Source of the DNA: Luscinia megarhynchos | Taxonomy: Eukaryota; Chordata; Aves; Passeriformes; Turdidae | Reading direction: 5' to 3' | DNA length: 64,000 bases | NCBI GenBank assembly: GCA_034336665.1 | Contig: CM067592.1 | Coordinates: 53,248,473-53,312,472 of the forward strand | Shown: positions 23,311 to 36,666 of the stretch, piece by piece | Layout: the number at the start of each line of letters is the position of its first letter | How positions within the stretch are numbered: the first letter of the stretch is position 1 | Position numbers and translations under genes: made by a program | Notes under the pieces: generated by a model | The model's database searches: none | Seen by the model: the letters and a program-made list of their open reading frames with translations, nothing else | What the model was told of the DNA's origin: nothing

Positions 23311-26300
23311 GCCCTATTTATGGCTATGACAGTGGTAATGCCAATGTCCACGAGAACATACTTCTATGCTAATGTCCAGCAACAACACAACTTCTCTAGT
23401 TCTTCAGGCTATCTACTGGAAGAAATATTAAATCAAATCCATATGCATAACACAACAGACATGCGTGCAGTAGCTACAATATTGCTGATGTTGAAATACT
23501 TAAGAAACCTGCTGCAAACAGGTTCCTTTAAGCTTGATCACAGACGCATTTAAAAAGTCTAAAGCAAAATTACGATGCAGTGAAACTATCTTTTTGTATG
23601 GCAGTTAACACAAATCAGAACATTAAATATTAGCAGGGGATACAGCCTAGTGCCAGTATTTGTTCTTTGTACAACACTAATTTCTTCACTAATTTCTAAT
23701 GAATAATTTCATTAGTTGAAATAAGCAGTTTAATACTCAGAAAATGGTTATAGTCTAGGTAATTTTTTTTTCCAAATACTGATCTGTATCATTCCCACAT
23801 GTCTGTTTTCTACAAAAAAAAAACCTCTTTGTAAACCATGTGAATTGAATTTAGCTTCTCTTAATGTGGTTTACTAAAGAGCAATACACTTGGTATAGCA
23901 ATAATATCCAGCTAAATGAATATTTAATAGCTGGAGCTGGGATCTAAGTAGATTAAATGAAAGGAGCTCAATGAACAGGTGCATAGTTAGATCTTGGCAC
24001 ATTAAATGTCAGTAAACACAGCATTTGCTTTATAGGCTTTTCTAGGCGCATTTGTGCTTAGAAAGAAGGGGGGTTTTGCAAAACATGTTTTATAATCCTC
24101 ACAGTAGTAGATTGATTGGCAGAAGCTTCTTTTTTACCTTTCTTTTGTATAACTGACTATTAGATCTTATTGCTGTTTCCTGTGTTTGACAGTGGTTTTC
24201 CTTTTGAAGTCAAAAGAAACTTTCTCATTAGCTACAGCTGGCACAAGGCTAAGACCACTGACAGAGAAATTTGCTTCCAATCATATATTCCCATTACCAG
24301 TAATACACAGCATATGGGTGAAAGAGACACAAGAGGGAACCAATACTTTTGGACAATGCAGAGCATCACAACCCTGACATATTGTATATTAAATTTGCAT
24401 TATACCCAGCAGCCAAGGAGCACATTAAATATGTTGATATTACAAATTCATAATATCCTTTCTCCCAAGGTGCTGATGTGATTTTATCCTAGGAAGATTT
24501 GTACAATTCTAGACAGAACTGTGACTTTATTAATGGTCACTCACTAGATTTCCGAGGTTCCAAGTGCTCTAAAAGGCAGAGTTCACAGGCAGGCAAAATC
24601 CTGCAGACTCTGTAGAGGGTTTATAGAATGGGGTGCAACACATGTTATCACTGGGAAAATATTTATATAGTACTTTTTTGATTATTTTTTTGCCTTGTTT
24701 TTCTTGTGCTTTCATCACTTCAGTGTTGACAGACGTTTTTACGTCTGAGTTAGAGGCCTCACTGGGCTTCTACTGAAAGAAATATCTTATGTGCATTAAT
24801 ATTTTTGTGTACTGGGAAAAAACTGCTTCCATAGGTGTAGATTTCCTTCTCAGAGAATTAAAAGTTTGCAGAGATGCATCTGTGCTTCCTGATAGTTTAA
24901 GATGTTAAGAATTAACATTTTTGCACTTCTTATTACATAAATGGGACCCAAGCGTAATTCTTGGACCCAGACCTACACAAACATCCAAGTTTTCTGTATT
25001 TGGTTCATGATGTAATTTCTGTTGAGGCCAATGGGAGACATTCCACTGACTTCACAAAAAATACATCAGGCTGTTGGCTGAAAAAATATTTACACAGAGG
25101 AATTCACCTCACCATTAATTATAATAAGCATGTTTTTAGATTTTGCTTGCAACGTTTTCCATTAAGAAGAAAAGCTAACAAACTGAAATGTTCTTCTGAA
25201 TATGAACTCTGTCTTGACAGAATATTGCAAATAATTTTCTCAAGACAAATTAAAAAGATCACATGAAATACATATGCTCATTTATTATACATATACTGTT
25301 AAAACTTGCAGAAGAAAAAATGTACCGCTCAAAAAACCCACAAAAAACATTTGATTTTCCTATCTGAGTTTAAACGGTGATGGAAAAACACTAATTTATC
25401 TACAGTTTAGATCAAAACAATTGACACAAACTGAGATTGTATTCCCTGTTAATTTCAGAGATTACAACTCTATACAAGTCTCCTGGGAGTGTGAAAGCTG
25501 GTTAGTCTTTTATTTTGTCAATTATTTGTGAAAAAGTATAGTTTGTATAGCTAAGATTTTGTTCATCTAACAATATTTTGTTTTACTAAAAAACAGTGGA
25601 AAATTTCTTAGAACATGAAAAGAAAAATAATCTTTTTAGAAAAAAAACCCTACTATGAAAACAAACTATCCCCAAGTACTGTCTTGCTAAAGCTAACAAA
25701 TTTCAACAACTGTTAATTTTGTCTGGTTCCTTGGTGGAAGGTTTATATTGCAAACACATTCCCAGTTATGCTGTAATCTGTCTAAAAGGTGGCATGATAT
25801 CAACACTCCCGCAGCCAGGGCCAAGTCTGTGGGTATTTGGGTAAGAGAAGTGCATCAAAAAAGAAACAAATCTTGGTTCCTGCAGTTCAAAGACTGGTCC
25901 CATTAGAGCAGAAGGAGCTTATTTTGATTTTATGTTTTGGTAAGAAAAACTGACATGAGTTTGTTTGTGTCTATTTGGCTTCTGCCAGATGGAAAGGTTT
26001 ACTCATCAGAGGCAGCTGTTTTAGCAAATTACCTCACTGTGGTATAATGACTGAGTTACAACACGCTATTGAAGAAAATCCTTTCGTTTCCCAGTGAGAT
26101 CATGATAATTGCAAACAATTTCAATAAGATTTTTGATTTACTTTGGAAAGGATTCAGTTGGAAAGACTGGTGATACAATGATGTATTTCTTTTGTTCATA
26201 TTTCTTTTTTATATGTATTAAGCATTTGGGTTTGTTTTGAACTAATGTATTTATAGTTTTCTCTGGAGTGATATACTTCATATTAAAATATATTACTGCA

Positions 26301-26615
26301 ATTACACTGGGAAGGAAGTTATACTATATACATTATACCTTGCTGAAAAAACTATTCCAAAACTCACAAAGAATTAATTCTTTGCCATTTGTACAGCTAC
26401 TTTGTGCTTACACGATTAAAATAATTACAAGAGAAAATGCAAAGCAATATAGAACAAGTTACATACACTCTGCATCCAGAATGGTTATTTGAAGAGACAA
26501 ACTTTTTCAGGAGAGTTCAAGTGAAGAACACTTGGCTGATTTGAAGAGCTGAAGTCAAATAACCCACATTTTCGCCATGTCAATTTCATTGCTGTAACTT
26601 TTTCTGGAAACGAGA
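23311..26615. other. Single-copy AT-rich non-coding DNA
   Basis: No gene is seen. A short hairpin (CAGACGT/ACGTCTG around TTTT) lies at 24730-24747. The stretch 24945-25085 contains GGCCAATGGGAGACATTCCA then CTGACTTCAC. This recalls the CAATGGGAG / TTGACTTCA words of very old amniote repeats. It is too decayed to name. Confidence 0.45.
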
Positions 26616-27229
26616 TTAGCACGTTGGAGAGTAAAGTACCACAGAACCCTGGCATTTGGCAGGATCTCGGTCCCCTGGTCGCAGAGGTGCCTTAGGGGGT
26701 CTAGTAAAAATCGGCTGTGATATGCTCTGGCAGAAGCAGTGCTTCCTGTGGCTGCTGCATCTACAGCTGCCCAGCACTTGCATTTGTAGAGGAAATGTCA
26801 GTTTTGTCAGCTTCTGCTCCCCCAGCTCCATTTCGAGGTCTTTGTTACAGGCTGTACTTGCAAGATGAGACCTGGACTGGGTACACAAAAGGCTGTCCTT
26901 GCTCCTAAACTGGCCTAAGTGCCCTTCCAAGCAAAGGCGGCTGTAGGGAGCCTTGCCCATGCACAGAGCGTCCCTGGCAGCAACATTTTTCACAGAACCC
27001 ACTCCTTCAACCAGTGAGCTTAAAAAGCAAAATCTTTATGGCTTCCTCTCTGATCAAGCTGCTTCTTTCCATCACCTTTCCTTTGACTATTGGAGTGGAA
27101 GATGAACTTTCACTGCTGTTCATTAATATTTTAGGACGCAGCCACAGCGATTGACCAGATACTAATCCTGTATGAGCCCCTGTCCTCTTAAAGAGCACTT
27201 TTCTGTGCCAGGAACTTGCAAGGTACTTG
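26616..27229 (-). other. Exon-like region with two adjoining open frames, unrecognised
   Basis: On the minus strand a strong acceptor-like site (T-run followed by CAG, AG at 27231-27230) is followed by a frame that stays open for 73 codons to a TGA at 27009-27007. A second frame of 128 codons, offset by one base and beginning with GTG at 27002, runs on to 26616. The first encodes a basic, serine-rich stretch (for example LMNSSESSSSTP and SSLIREEAIKILLFKLTG). The second is rich in Cys, Lys and Arg. The region is GC-richer than its flanks. I recognise neither product. It could be a terminal exon, a decayed retrocopy or chance. Confidence 0.2.
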
Positions 27230-30200
27230 CTGAAAAAAAATTACCATTAACATAGAAAAATCTGTTCCCTGTTCTAGTTTGCACAGGTTAAAATAAGCAG
27301 CAACAGCCTACATAACAGCACTAGAGACTTGATTGCAAGACAGCTTGACTCTGTTTATGACATCTGGCCACAGGAAGGGCACTCTGTACACACTACAGCA
27401 GTATTTTAGGACCTTCTGGAGAGGATATAATACTTCAGCTTGGTTTGCAAGCTCTGTGGTTCCACAGTTCATTGATCTTGGACAGCCTCTGTAGGCCAGC
27501 AGCCACAGCAGCAAATTTAGTCTAGACAGAACTCTTCTTTACTTTTATTACTGCAAGTGTATACTTTGAATGGACAACTTCACTGAGCTAATTCACAGGG
27601 AAGCCCACATTGTATTTTCAGAAGCACTGACCAACACAAAAGCCACCAGTAATTTAAAACTCCTTCCACCATACATAGCTGTCTTTCATTTTATTTCTTA
27701 CAGACAATCAATTTTTTATATGGCATTGTGAAGCTCTTTGCAGGTTCCTTCACCAGTGAATCACTTCAGCACTTGTGCCATCTGCTGTGCGTAATTTTAC
27801 CATCTCTTTTAATAATAATTTCTCATTATTATAATGTTGATTATCATTAATAAGAAATCCAAGTTCCATTGTCACATTTTGCCAGTTCAAAATGAGTCAT
27901 TTATTTTTCTTCTCAGCGTATTTATTCAGAATGCACAACATTTACAGTTACCCTATGCTGAATATGCAGTATAGGGTACACTCAATGAGCATTGTGTAGC
28001 AATATATATGATACTGTCCCTCATGTTTCTATCTCAATATTCAGCTGTAAAGTCTGTATTTTGCTTACATAATTCACATATTCTGAAACCTGAGAAGCAT
28101 TATAAAAATTCTTGTATTTATAATGAAGATCATAATCAGATACAACAGGGGAGTTCTTTTTCAAGAATATGTTATTCAATTCCCAAATCAGAGAAAAACC
28201 TTCATGATTACCCTATCTCTAGTCCACCTGAGAAACCAGCTCAGTTTAATAGCTTGTTTTTCCCTAAGCATACAATAGGGATTTATTAACCTGCAACATT
28301 TCCTTCTCTGTACCACCAAGCATTTCATTTGGGAAAGGATCTTTAGACAGTAGCACCACTTGGGAAATCTGCTGGAAACTTGCATGCTGGAAACTTACAC
28401 TCCTGATAAACCTTGGTTTTGCTAGGCACTGGGAGGGGAGGTGCTGTGTGAGCAGGCAGGATTGACAAGTTAGGCAGAAAAGTGGGTTGCTGTCAAGGAA
28501 GCTGCCAGGAGCCAGGGGGAACCGTACTGGGAAGAACACCTGGGAGTGAACTGGGGTGTGGGACTGGCAGTGACTGCCTGAGTTGCTGTCTCTGGCCCTT
28601 TGTAAAGGCAGACAGTCCTGCAAACAGCCAGTCATCAAAAGGGTCCACAGAGCTGCTGTCTCACATCCCCCACATCTTCCACCAGCCCTAAAACCCCTTT
28701 CCAACACCCCACAGCAAAATTAAAACCTTTCGTACAAAACCAAAGCCACAGAAGCTATACAGTGTCTAAGGAAATGAAACAGAAAAGAATAAGGACACTT
28801 TTAATGTACTATATCCATGAAGTAGCAGGAAACATGGAAGTTAACAGATGACTTTGGAAGACAGATTACACCACAGAGGAAGACAAAATATCTGCAATAG
28901 GCTTGCCAGTATGACCTTGGGAACTTTTTTCCTGAAGAGCATATTTTTCAAAAGATGTATGCATTTTCCAAGATGGAAACCTTGATCTTGGGCCACATTC
29001 AAATTTGGTAGCTCTCTCCTCACAATTAGTCAACAATTATTTGTGAATGGGTGAAAGTTCAAATTCTTTCCACTTATTTAAAATATCCTGTGTCCATAGT
29101 GATTGCTTGGAAATTCCCATTTGGTCATGGAATAAGATCTGCCCAATGATGAATGAGTTTCCAGGTAAAACAGAAAACAATGCTGACTGAGAATAAACTA
29201 TTTTTTAAGTGCTTATGGTCCTTGGTCACTGTTCACAGAGATGGCAAAATGTATCCCTCTCATTAAAAAATCCATGTATTATTTATATGTGAAGTGCAAA
29301 CTTTTCAAAGGAAAATTTAGTAGAATTTATTTAACAAAGGCAAAACAAAAGATTTTTTTTCTTTTCCTTCTCAAAAGTGACTAAACTATATTCCACAGAA
29401 GTGAAGAACTTTCTATTCAAGATCAATTGTTTCAGATTGAACTATTACAAATAATTTCCAAATGTTTATTAATGTTTATTATTGAGAAGGAATAAATGTG
29501 TTTAGAAATAGGGAATAGTCTTATCACAGAGTTGATTTGTTTCTTGATAGCAAATAAAAGAGTATTAAACTGTGAACACATAGTTTTTTGAAAAGATACT
29601 GCCTTCTAAGGGATTTTAGACAATATTTCACAACACTGAATGACAGACAAACTGGAAATATCTGGATGAGACAAATGACTTTCAAATGTGCAAGGTTTTC
29701 ATTTTATTAACCACAGCACATGTAACTAATCTTGGAACCCAGATAACTATTCTTTTCAAAGCAATTAGTCCTGCTTCATTAATATGCTGCTTAACATTTG
29801 CTTGGGACTTTCTTTTGACTTTTTTTCCCTCATGAGTGAAGTGTATTTTGAATTCTTAAAAACGATAATTAGAATAGATTGCATGCATTAAATCTGGGAA
29901 CATCTACAGGCAGGCACTCTAGAAGGCAAGAGATTGACATTCGACCTTGAAGCATTAGAGAAGTCATAGACATTTGGACTGAGACATAAGAATCTCAATT
30001 TCCCTTGTATATTACAAAGAAGAGATGGATTTGTGCAACCAGAAAAAGCTTATTCTCATTTAACTTCTACCTTCCTGTGGCTCTCTTCTTTTGCAGAAAA
30101 AAAATGTAAGGCAAAGTAGAATAAATGAATCAAGAGTGATTTTGCAGCATCATATTGCATAATTTGGAAAATTCTATATTATTTTATTGAGTTACCAGAG

Positions 30201-31546
30201 ATTACATAGTTCCATCCATATTAGAAATTAATTAAGCAGGCATTCTTATGAGTCCTGCTATCAGCTAAGAATTTTTTCTTAATGAAATTCGGTAGTTATC
30301 ATCCTGTCTTGATCTTCTTGGAATCTGTTAATGGTCTTGGTATGACAGGAGGCATGAAGGTGATGGCATTTCCTATCAGCCAGTTGAAAACCTCATAGTG
30401 AACACCAAGGTGTGGTGCAGAAGCCTGGATGAATCTTTGCTTCACAGCACCTAAAGCCAGAGGGCTTTTTCAGATCTTATGTGCCATTGTGGTAACTAAA
30501 TCTTAATAAGTCAAATAACATCATTTAAATCAAAGTTTTTCAGTTCAGTGCAGAGAAGAAGTGAGAAATTGAGGTACAACTCTCAGAAGAAAGTCCTTTG
30601 GCAGTACAGGAGTAGTGCTAGAGGTGGCTACCGTAGGAAGTTGTAATGTGTCTCTTCGTCCTATGAAAAATGCATGTGTCCAAAGACTTTTCCAATATTT
30701 TTGTCCTTGCCTGATTCTTAAGTGACCTTTTGGCACTGCACACAAGACCTGAACATACTGGAGTCTGGAGAGATCACTCCCTCTGCCATGAGGGACATGC
30801 AGTTTCCCTATTTCATATTTAGTGTGGAGTGACTACAGATGAAGGAGGAAGTGAAAAGAAAGAAACAAAACTATTGGAATGCCTCATCAAGAGGCATTAA
30901 ACCCAAATCTCCCTGTTTCAATTTATCAGGCTGGATCTATTCCCTCCGTTTTCTTTTCAGTGATAAAGAGTTTTTATTGATAAACTCCAAAAGTCTGCAA
31001 TTCTGTTACCAGTACGACTGAAAATTCAGAGCAAATAGTTGCTTAATACCATGTATTCTTTGAAGAAAATTGACAAAACTGTGAGCTCTGACTGTCTCTC
31101 CTGGATTCAGCAGAGACATTTTCTGCTGCTGTGGCTTTTTCTAGTATGAGAGCTTTGAACTAGGGCAGCTGAGGAGCCAGTACATATCCACATCTGCCAT
31201 GCCCACTTCAGGGCAGTAACCTTTGGCAGCAGCACAAAGGGACAGCTGAGAGCAATAACCTTGTAAATATCCCCATTACAACTTGCCAGAAACCGTGAGT
31301 CAGAGTCCCTGACATGAACATGTTATCTGGAAGATGATGGAAGATTTGTGATGCATTTTATTCATGTCTCAAAATAACGTCTCATCTTTCTCTGGTCTGT
31401 GTGCCTCCTTACTCCCACAGGCACATCATTTCTCATCGTTTCTTTCCTTCACACTGCCACTGCAACTAATTCACCTGGAGCAAAATCCTGCTCATTTTTG
31501 TTGCCAATCCAGCTGATCAGCACAATGCAGTCTGAGGGTTACTTTC
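27230..31546. other. Single-copy non-coding DNA
   Basis: No mobile element is recognised. A somewhat GC-richer part at 28380-28700 is open on both strands, with a 147-codon minus-strand frame from 28707 to 28264. The protein has no recognisable domain and the frame may be chance. The rest is AT-rich with nothing notable. Confidence 0.45.
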
Positions 31547-31576
31547 CTTTTTTTTCCTTTTTTTTTTTTTTTTTTC
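31547..31576. repeat. Pyrimidine/poly-T tract
   Basis: A CCT8-type run is followed by an uninterrupted run of about 17 T residues. It is low complexity, likely variable in length and error-prone in sequencing. Confidence 0.85.
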
Positions 31577-31859
31577 CTGAAGTGTAGTTAACTGGATAAA
31601 CCCTCTGCCCAGCAGCATTGCAATTGACAGCCATTTCTCAGAGGCAGTCTCCCTCCCTCAGCGTGCTGAGCCATTACACAAGCTAAACTCATCATGTGCG
31701 AGGGCCAGGCCAAAAACAGAGCCCCAGGCTTCTTGAAAGGCAAGCCAATGTGTTAAGCAGCTAAGCACTCAGCCTGCCTGCCCTGTGCTGTAGCTACAGC
31801 AACGCTGTGACCATCTCGTGGGGCTCTCTGTAAGTGACCTGCTGCTTCCTAACTGATTT

Positions 31860-32880
31860 GCCTTGGTACAGCATAATCATGAATCCACAACAATAACTCT
31901 GTACAGTGTATTACTAGGCTAATCAGATATTTTATTGGTGGGGTACTTGTTAAAGCTAGCATTTCATTTGCCTCCTTTGCCTTGTAGAAATCCTGCTGCT
32001 GAGGCAATGGATAGCCATAAAGCTAATGGTCTTTCTCAAACTCCCCCTTCTGAGAGAGAGAAAAAAAAATCACAGTAATCTCCAGCCTTTTGTGTTAAAA
32101 TAGAAAGAAAACAAGAATCATTCAAAAATGATGTGCCAGGCAGCCTGTATTAATATTTATGCTGACATTAATATTAATAAGAAGGCACCTTGTGCTTTGT
32201 TGTCTATCCCCAGCATCCGTAAGCCCCCTGTTATTCAAGCCAGTAGCCATTACCTCGCATCTCCCTCTGTACACAAAGCTTCAAACAGCCTTGGCAGGGC
32301 TCCAGCTCACTTACGCTTAAATGGACACTCAAGCTTCGACGGACACACAGCTAAATAGAGGCCAATAATTCAATACAGTATGACTGTACTGGGGCTTCTA
32401 GTAAATCCATCAGGCAGTAAATATCATCTGAAGCCAATGCAAGCTTTTATCTTTCCAATTTTGTGTATGTCTGCGTGAAGCCCAGGCATTCAGCGAATCA
32501 TGTAATTTATTCTGCAGTGCAGATCCTGGGCTGTCTTAGCCATCATATTGACTTTTTTTCCATCTGTCAGGGGCAGTCACTGCTACGCTTTTGTGCAAAC
32601 GCATCACATTGCATTTATTTATTTATTTAAACCACTCTCTAGCGCAATTGGGCAAGGACACATTTTTGCAGATCAACAAATACTAAGAAAAGCATCTGAA
32701 TATCATTACAACAGCATGTTAAACATTTGTCCTAACCAGTTTGTTAAATCAGCAAATGCACTTCCAGCAAATGCTTGTAATGGCTCAGAAAAGGCTCCCT
32801 ACTGCAATGTTTTATTAAGGCTCAAATATGCCCTGTTATTTTCTTTTGCTCTTTAGGCCAGTGGAGATGCCAGTATAATG
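31860..32880. promoter_or_regulatory. Candidate conserved non-coding / enhancer-like region
   Basis: This kilobase is free of recognised repeats. It carries dense AT-core motifs: a 12-bp palindrome ATTAATATTAAT at 32167-32178 with a half copy just upstream (near 32148), a SOX-like CTTTGTTGTC at 32195-32204, and an (ATTT)4 run at 32613-32629. It also has balanced composition with CpGs kept in several places. Such texture is common in distal developmental enhancers of vertebrates. No conservation or activity data are available from a single sequence, so this is only an impression. Confidence 0.25.
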
Positions 32881-35800
32881 TAAATAATACCAAACACCTG
32901 GGCTTATTGACTTGTGCTCCATGTTTGAGAGGATATTCGGATCCAGTGGATGACACAAATAAAAAAAAATATTTAGCACAAATCAGGCTAGTGCTCTCTC
33001 CCAGAATTGTAGGGGGAAAACTGCCCTTTTTCAGGGAGAGGAGATGTGTGCACTCCATGAGAGCAGCTGGGCTGGCCAGAACCTTCATCCCAGGAGTGGG
33101 CATGTGGCATCAGTGCCAACTTCATACTCAAGGTCTGCCTGTGTACTGGGAGAGGTGACAGGAGAAAAGCACTAAGTCTGGCACTTAAAGCTAGCATTTT
33201 CTAACACTGAAGGACTGGTCTGCCTTTGAGATACAAAGCCAAAAGGTCTTGGCCAGGAAGTTCAAGGTCAAAATTATGCACTATGAGAAGCTTGTGACAG
33301 CATGGCATATTTTAGCAGCTGGACCATGTATCCATGTCTCTGTTACATCAAAGAAATTAGTCAACTATCTAATTTCCCTGAATTATAGCTAGCTTTTATT
33401 TTCAAGGCAGACAGGTGAGACTTAACTAGCTATCTACTTTAAAAAGAAGTCCTCTTTTAGAAAAATTCACACATTACATATATATACTTTTTTTCCCCTC
33501 AAACTTCCCAAACATGTTGCACAACAGTATTGAGCACATATCATACTAATATACAGTTTGGTTCAGAAATCCTCCAGGGTTACAGAAGCCAGAAACATGC
33601 ATCTGTGGGAGCTCACTGAACTGACTTGTGTGTTCCTACTGCCTTTAGTGTTCGTGACTTTTTTTAAGGTCAGGCATATGTGTTTTAGTACAGATTCATC
33701 CACACTGTAGCCACAGTTCCCTTTTGACTGAAACCAGTGGTAGTCAAATTGAAAGGCCCAACTTGAGCTTCTAGCCTTTGCAACAAGAGATTGCAAGAAC
33801 AGAGCAAGCGTGCTTGGTGGCTGCAGTCCTGTGTGGCAAGATTTCTGGCACTGGGACCAAGTATGGGAACACAGAGGGAGGGATATGATGACTACTGTGG
33901 CCTTCATCATGCATGATGTGACAGCAAACACTGCAGTGAGCCTGACCAGAGAGTTTCCTTCTTTTCCCCTTTTTCTTCAGCCCAGGAAAGCGATTATATT
34001 CCCACCTGTGCCTCTCCTGAGCCCTGTCACTCAGCAATTGATTGGAGATTCTGTTTTACACTGCCATAGTGGGCATGGGAGATGTGTCCTACCACAGGCA
34101 TTTTCTTGACAACAACCATTCTTTAGCTGTGTGGGAGTGTGAGATTCATACTCCAATCTGGCACCCACCTGAGGGCAATGTCCGTAATCAGATATGCAGC
34201 AGCTGCTGTTGGGCTATAAACTGGAACACTGAGGACCACTAAGACAGATTTATTGCCACTAACATGTAGCTGATGTCTGGCTCTCCAGATATCTTTTTCT
34301 TGGGCCAAACCAACATCCTTTCCTAAGCCAAAGGCAGGGACAGCACAGACTTGAAATGAAAGCTCCAAAGACTCCTGGAAAACATGTAGGTAGAGGGGGG
34401 AAAAAAAAAGGCAGACAACTTAAAATATGCTTAGGCCTTCAGGAACTTTGAGAAATAAGGGCAGTCTAATCATGCTACAACTACATAACAAGGAAATTGA
34501 AAGACAGCTAATAGATTATTCACCAGGGCAGAAAAAGGAAAACAGTAAGATGGCACCCAATGTGATCTTCCAAAAAATCATAAAATATTTGCAAAGGTCA
34601 CGAGGCACTAAGCTATCACACAAAAAAAATTGAACCAAAAATGCAAATCTCAATAGGTGTAGTCAGTAGGCACTACACAAAAGAGAGAGCTCTCCTTCTC
34701 CTTGATCAGCTCCATCCAGACTGCCTTGTGGGACAGGGCTTGACTTCAAAGCCATCCCACACCTCTGTTTGATCTTCACTGCCAGATAAACCATTTGGCT
34801 TATGTCACTCCAGACTCAGACAAAATACAGGGCTCTCTGCACCACCAGGGAATTTAGATGCAGTGGAAGATCATCATCAAGATCGTAACAGAACAGAGAT
34901 GTAGTTGTTTTAATAAAATAATGTCATATAATTCCTCTCAGATAGTGCTCCTCCAGCACATTTTTAAACCCACTGGCAATCATAAACTGTAGAAACTCTG
35001 CATTTGAATAAGAAAGGGCACATTGAGGAAAAAAATTTAATGATAATACTACTGTTTTTCTGCGGACATTATATCTCTAAGCCAGTTTTGCTTGAATTTT
35101 CAGAAATTTGAGGTCTGACTTTTCTTGGTTTTAGTTTTTTTGGATTTTTTTTTTTTCCTGCGACAAATCAGATAAGTCACACAACAGAACTGAAAAATCA
35201 AAACTATGTTATTGCTTATCCATGTTCTGGCAGATGTTGAATATTTGAATGATACCAGCTATAATGAAAGCAACAGTCGAGTACTCTGTGCTTTCCTGAA
35301 TCAGACACACAATATACAGCCTGAAACAAGGGAACATATATTATACTTTTAAACATTGGCACAGAGGAATCTGAGTCTCTTCACTGCCTGCACTCCTCGT
35401 CCTCCTCTCTTTCCACAAGCTCCCACATGCACACATGCAGAGAGGCAATAGCACCCAAACATGCATCAGTGCACTCTTATTAACCTCCAGTTAGAAAGTA
35501 CTGCCTTGAACACATTACTTACAGTAGACTGAAAAGCAGCATGCTGCTTTTCTAAAGAAACAAATTAAAAGGCAACTCACTGAGCAATTCTCCAACACCT
35601 GAGAGCAATTAATGTAAGCAGAAACAGGAAACATCATCAATTATTTAAAACAAAATGAATACATAACACTGACCTCTAGCACTCATCAGTTTTATACCTC
35701 CACCTGAATAAACTCAAGGGAGACAAAACCACAAGACAGACCTACACCACAGGCTAAATAAGTGCAGCAAATTCTGAAAGAGAGCTCTCTGTCTCCACGA

Positions 35801-36633
35801 CTGTCCTCAGCATTTTTAGTTCTGCAAATGAGACTTAGGCTGTCAATCCCTAAGTTTTGATACATGCACCCTTGCCTCCTATATTTTGAAATCCTGTATT
35901 CTTTACTGTGCTTTTCAGGCTTGTCTTGTCAAAAGAAGCAAACCAGACTATTCAGACCGCCTGAGAGTGATCAAAGAACAGTAGATATCATCTTCTGTAA
36001 GTTGTCAGTCCCTGAATTTAATGAAAAAAACAAAAGGAAAGAGGTATCCCTAGGTCATGCTGATTTGGTCAGTATAGAGAGAGGCTTTTAAAGGCTCCAG
36101 AGTAGCTGCTTTCCAGAGGTCTATGTGTTTTTTAAATGCAGTACTGCGGGTCCTGAGGAAAATGTTGTAGTTCACATTATCACAGACTTGGATCTGGGCA
36201 GACGGGATTTCAAGGGGACATGGAGTTTATTAGCTGATGCAATTGCTGAACATAACATACAGCAGAAGGAGAAGGATATTTGGCACACTAATGGCTAAAG
36301 ATTTTCAGAGAAAAGCCTATTAGACACAAAGTACAATAAGTCCTTTGTGACTCTTCAGGCTAAACAAGGCTTGAAGTGCTGGTGTCTGTTGTTCCCCCAA
36401 CTCCTATTAGCAGTTTGAAGGAAATTCACAAGTGCTTCTTTCCAAGTAACACAGGTTTCCATGAGGTCATCTGCTTAAAATCCTCCTATGGACATCCAGA
36501 ATCTTGACTAATTGTTTCAGATAAAGTCCACTATGTCCTTGCTATGAAGTCTAAGTAGATTACTAGTCCTCAGGATAAGATTAATGTTTTTATTGCTCTT
36601 AGGGTGCTATTAAGCACATTTCAGGCCTTCCAT

Positions 36634-36634
<1 letters not shown>
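32881..36634. other. Single-copy non-coding DNA
   Basis: No gene or repeat is recognised. Frames at 33563-33931 (minus) and 33810-34109 (plus) overlap and exclude each other; neither has recognisable domains. A T-run lies near 35145-35157. Confidence 0.45.

Positions 36635-36662
<28 letters not shown>
36635..36662. repeat. Poly-T mononucleotide run (28 T)
   Basis: There are 28 consecutive T residues. On the minus strand this is a poly-A run and could be the tail of an old retrocopy, but the sequence before it on that strand is not recognisable as a transcript. It may simply be a mononucleotide microsatellite. Confidence 0.95.

Positions 36663-36666
<4 letters not shown>

Noticed and set aside
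23019..23351. 110-codon minus-strand frame rich in Phe, Leu, Val, Cys and Trp, resembling a membrane protein
   Set aside because: It is a translation of the A/C-only tract, which cannot form stop codons on that strand. A second frame over the same bases gives a similar low-complexity string.
28264..28707. 147-codon minus-strand frame in a GC-richer patch
   Set aside because: It has no domain, no clear splice signals and an overlapping open frame on the other strand. A frame of this length is possible by chance in 64 kb.
33563..33931. 122-codon minus-strand frame
   Set aside because: It competes with an open plus-strand frame over the same bases and has no recognisable domain or strong splice sites.
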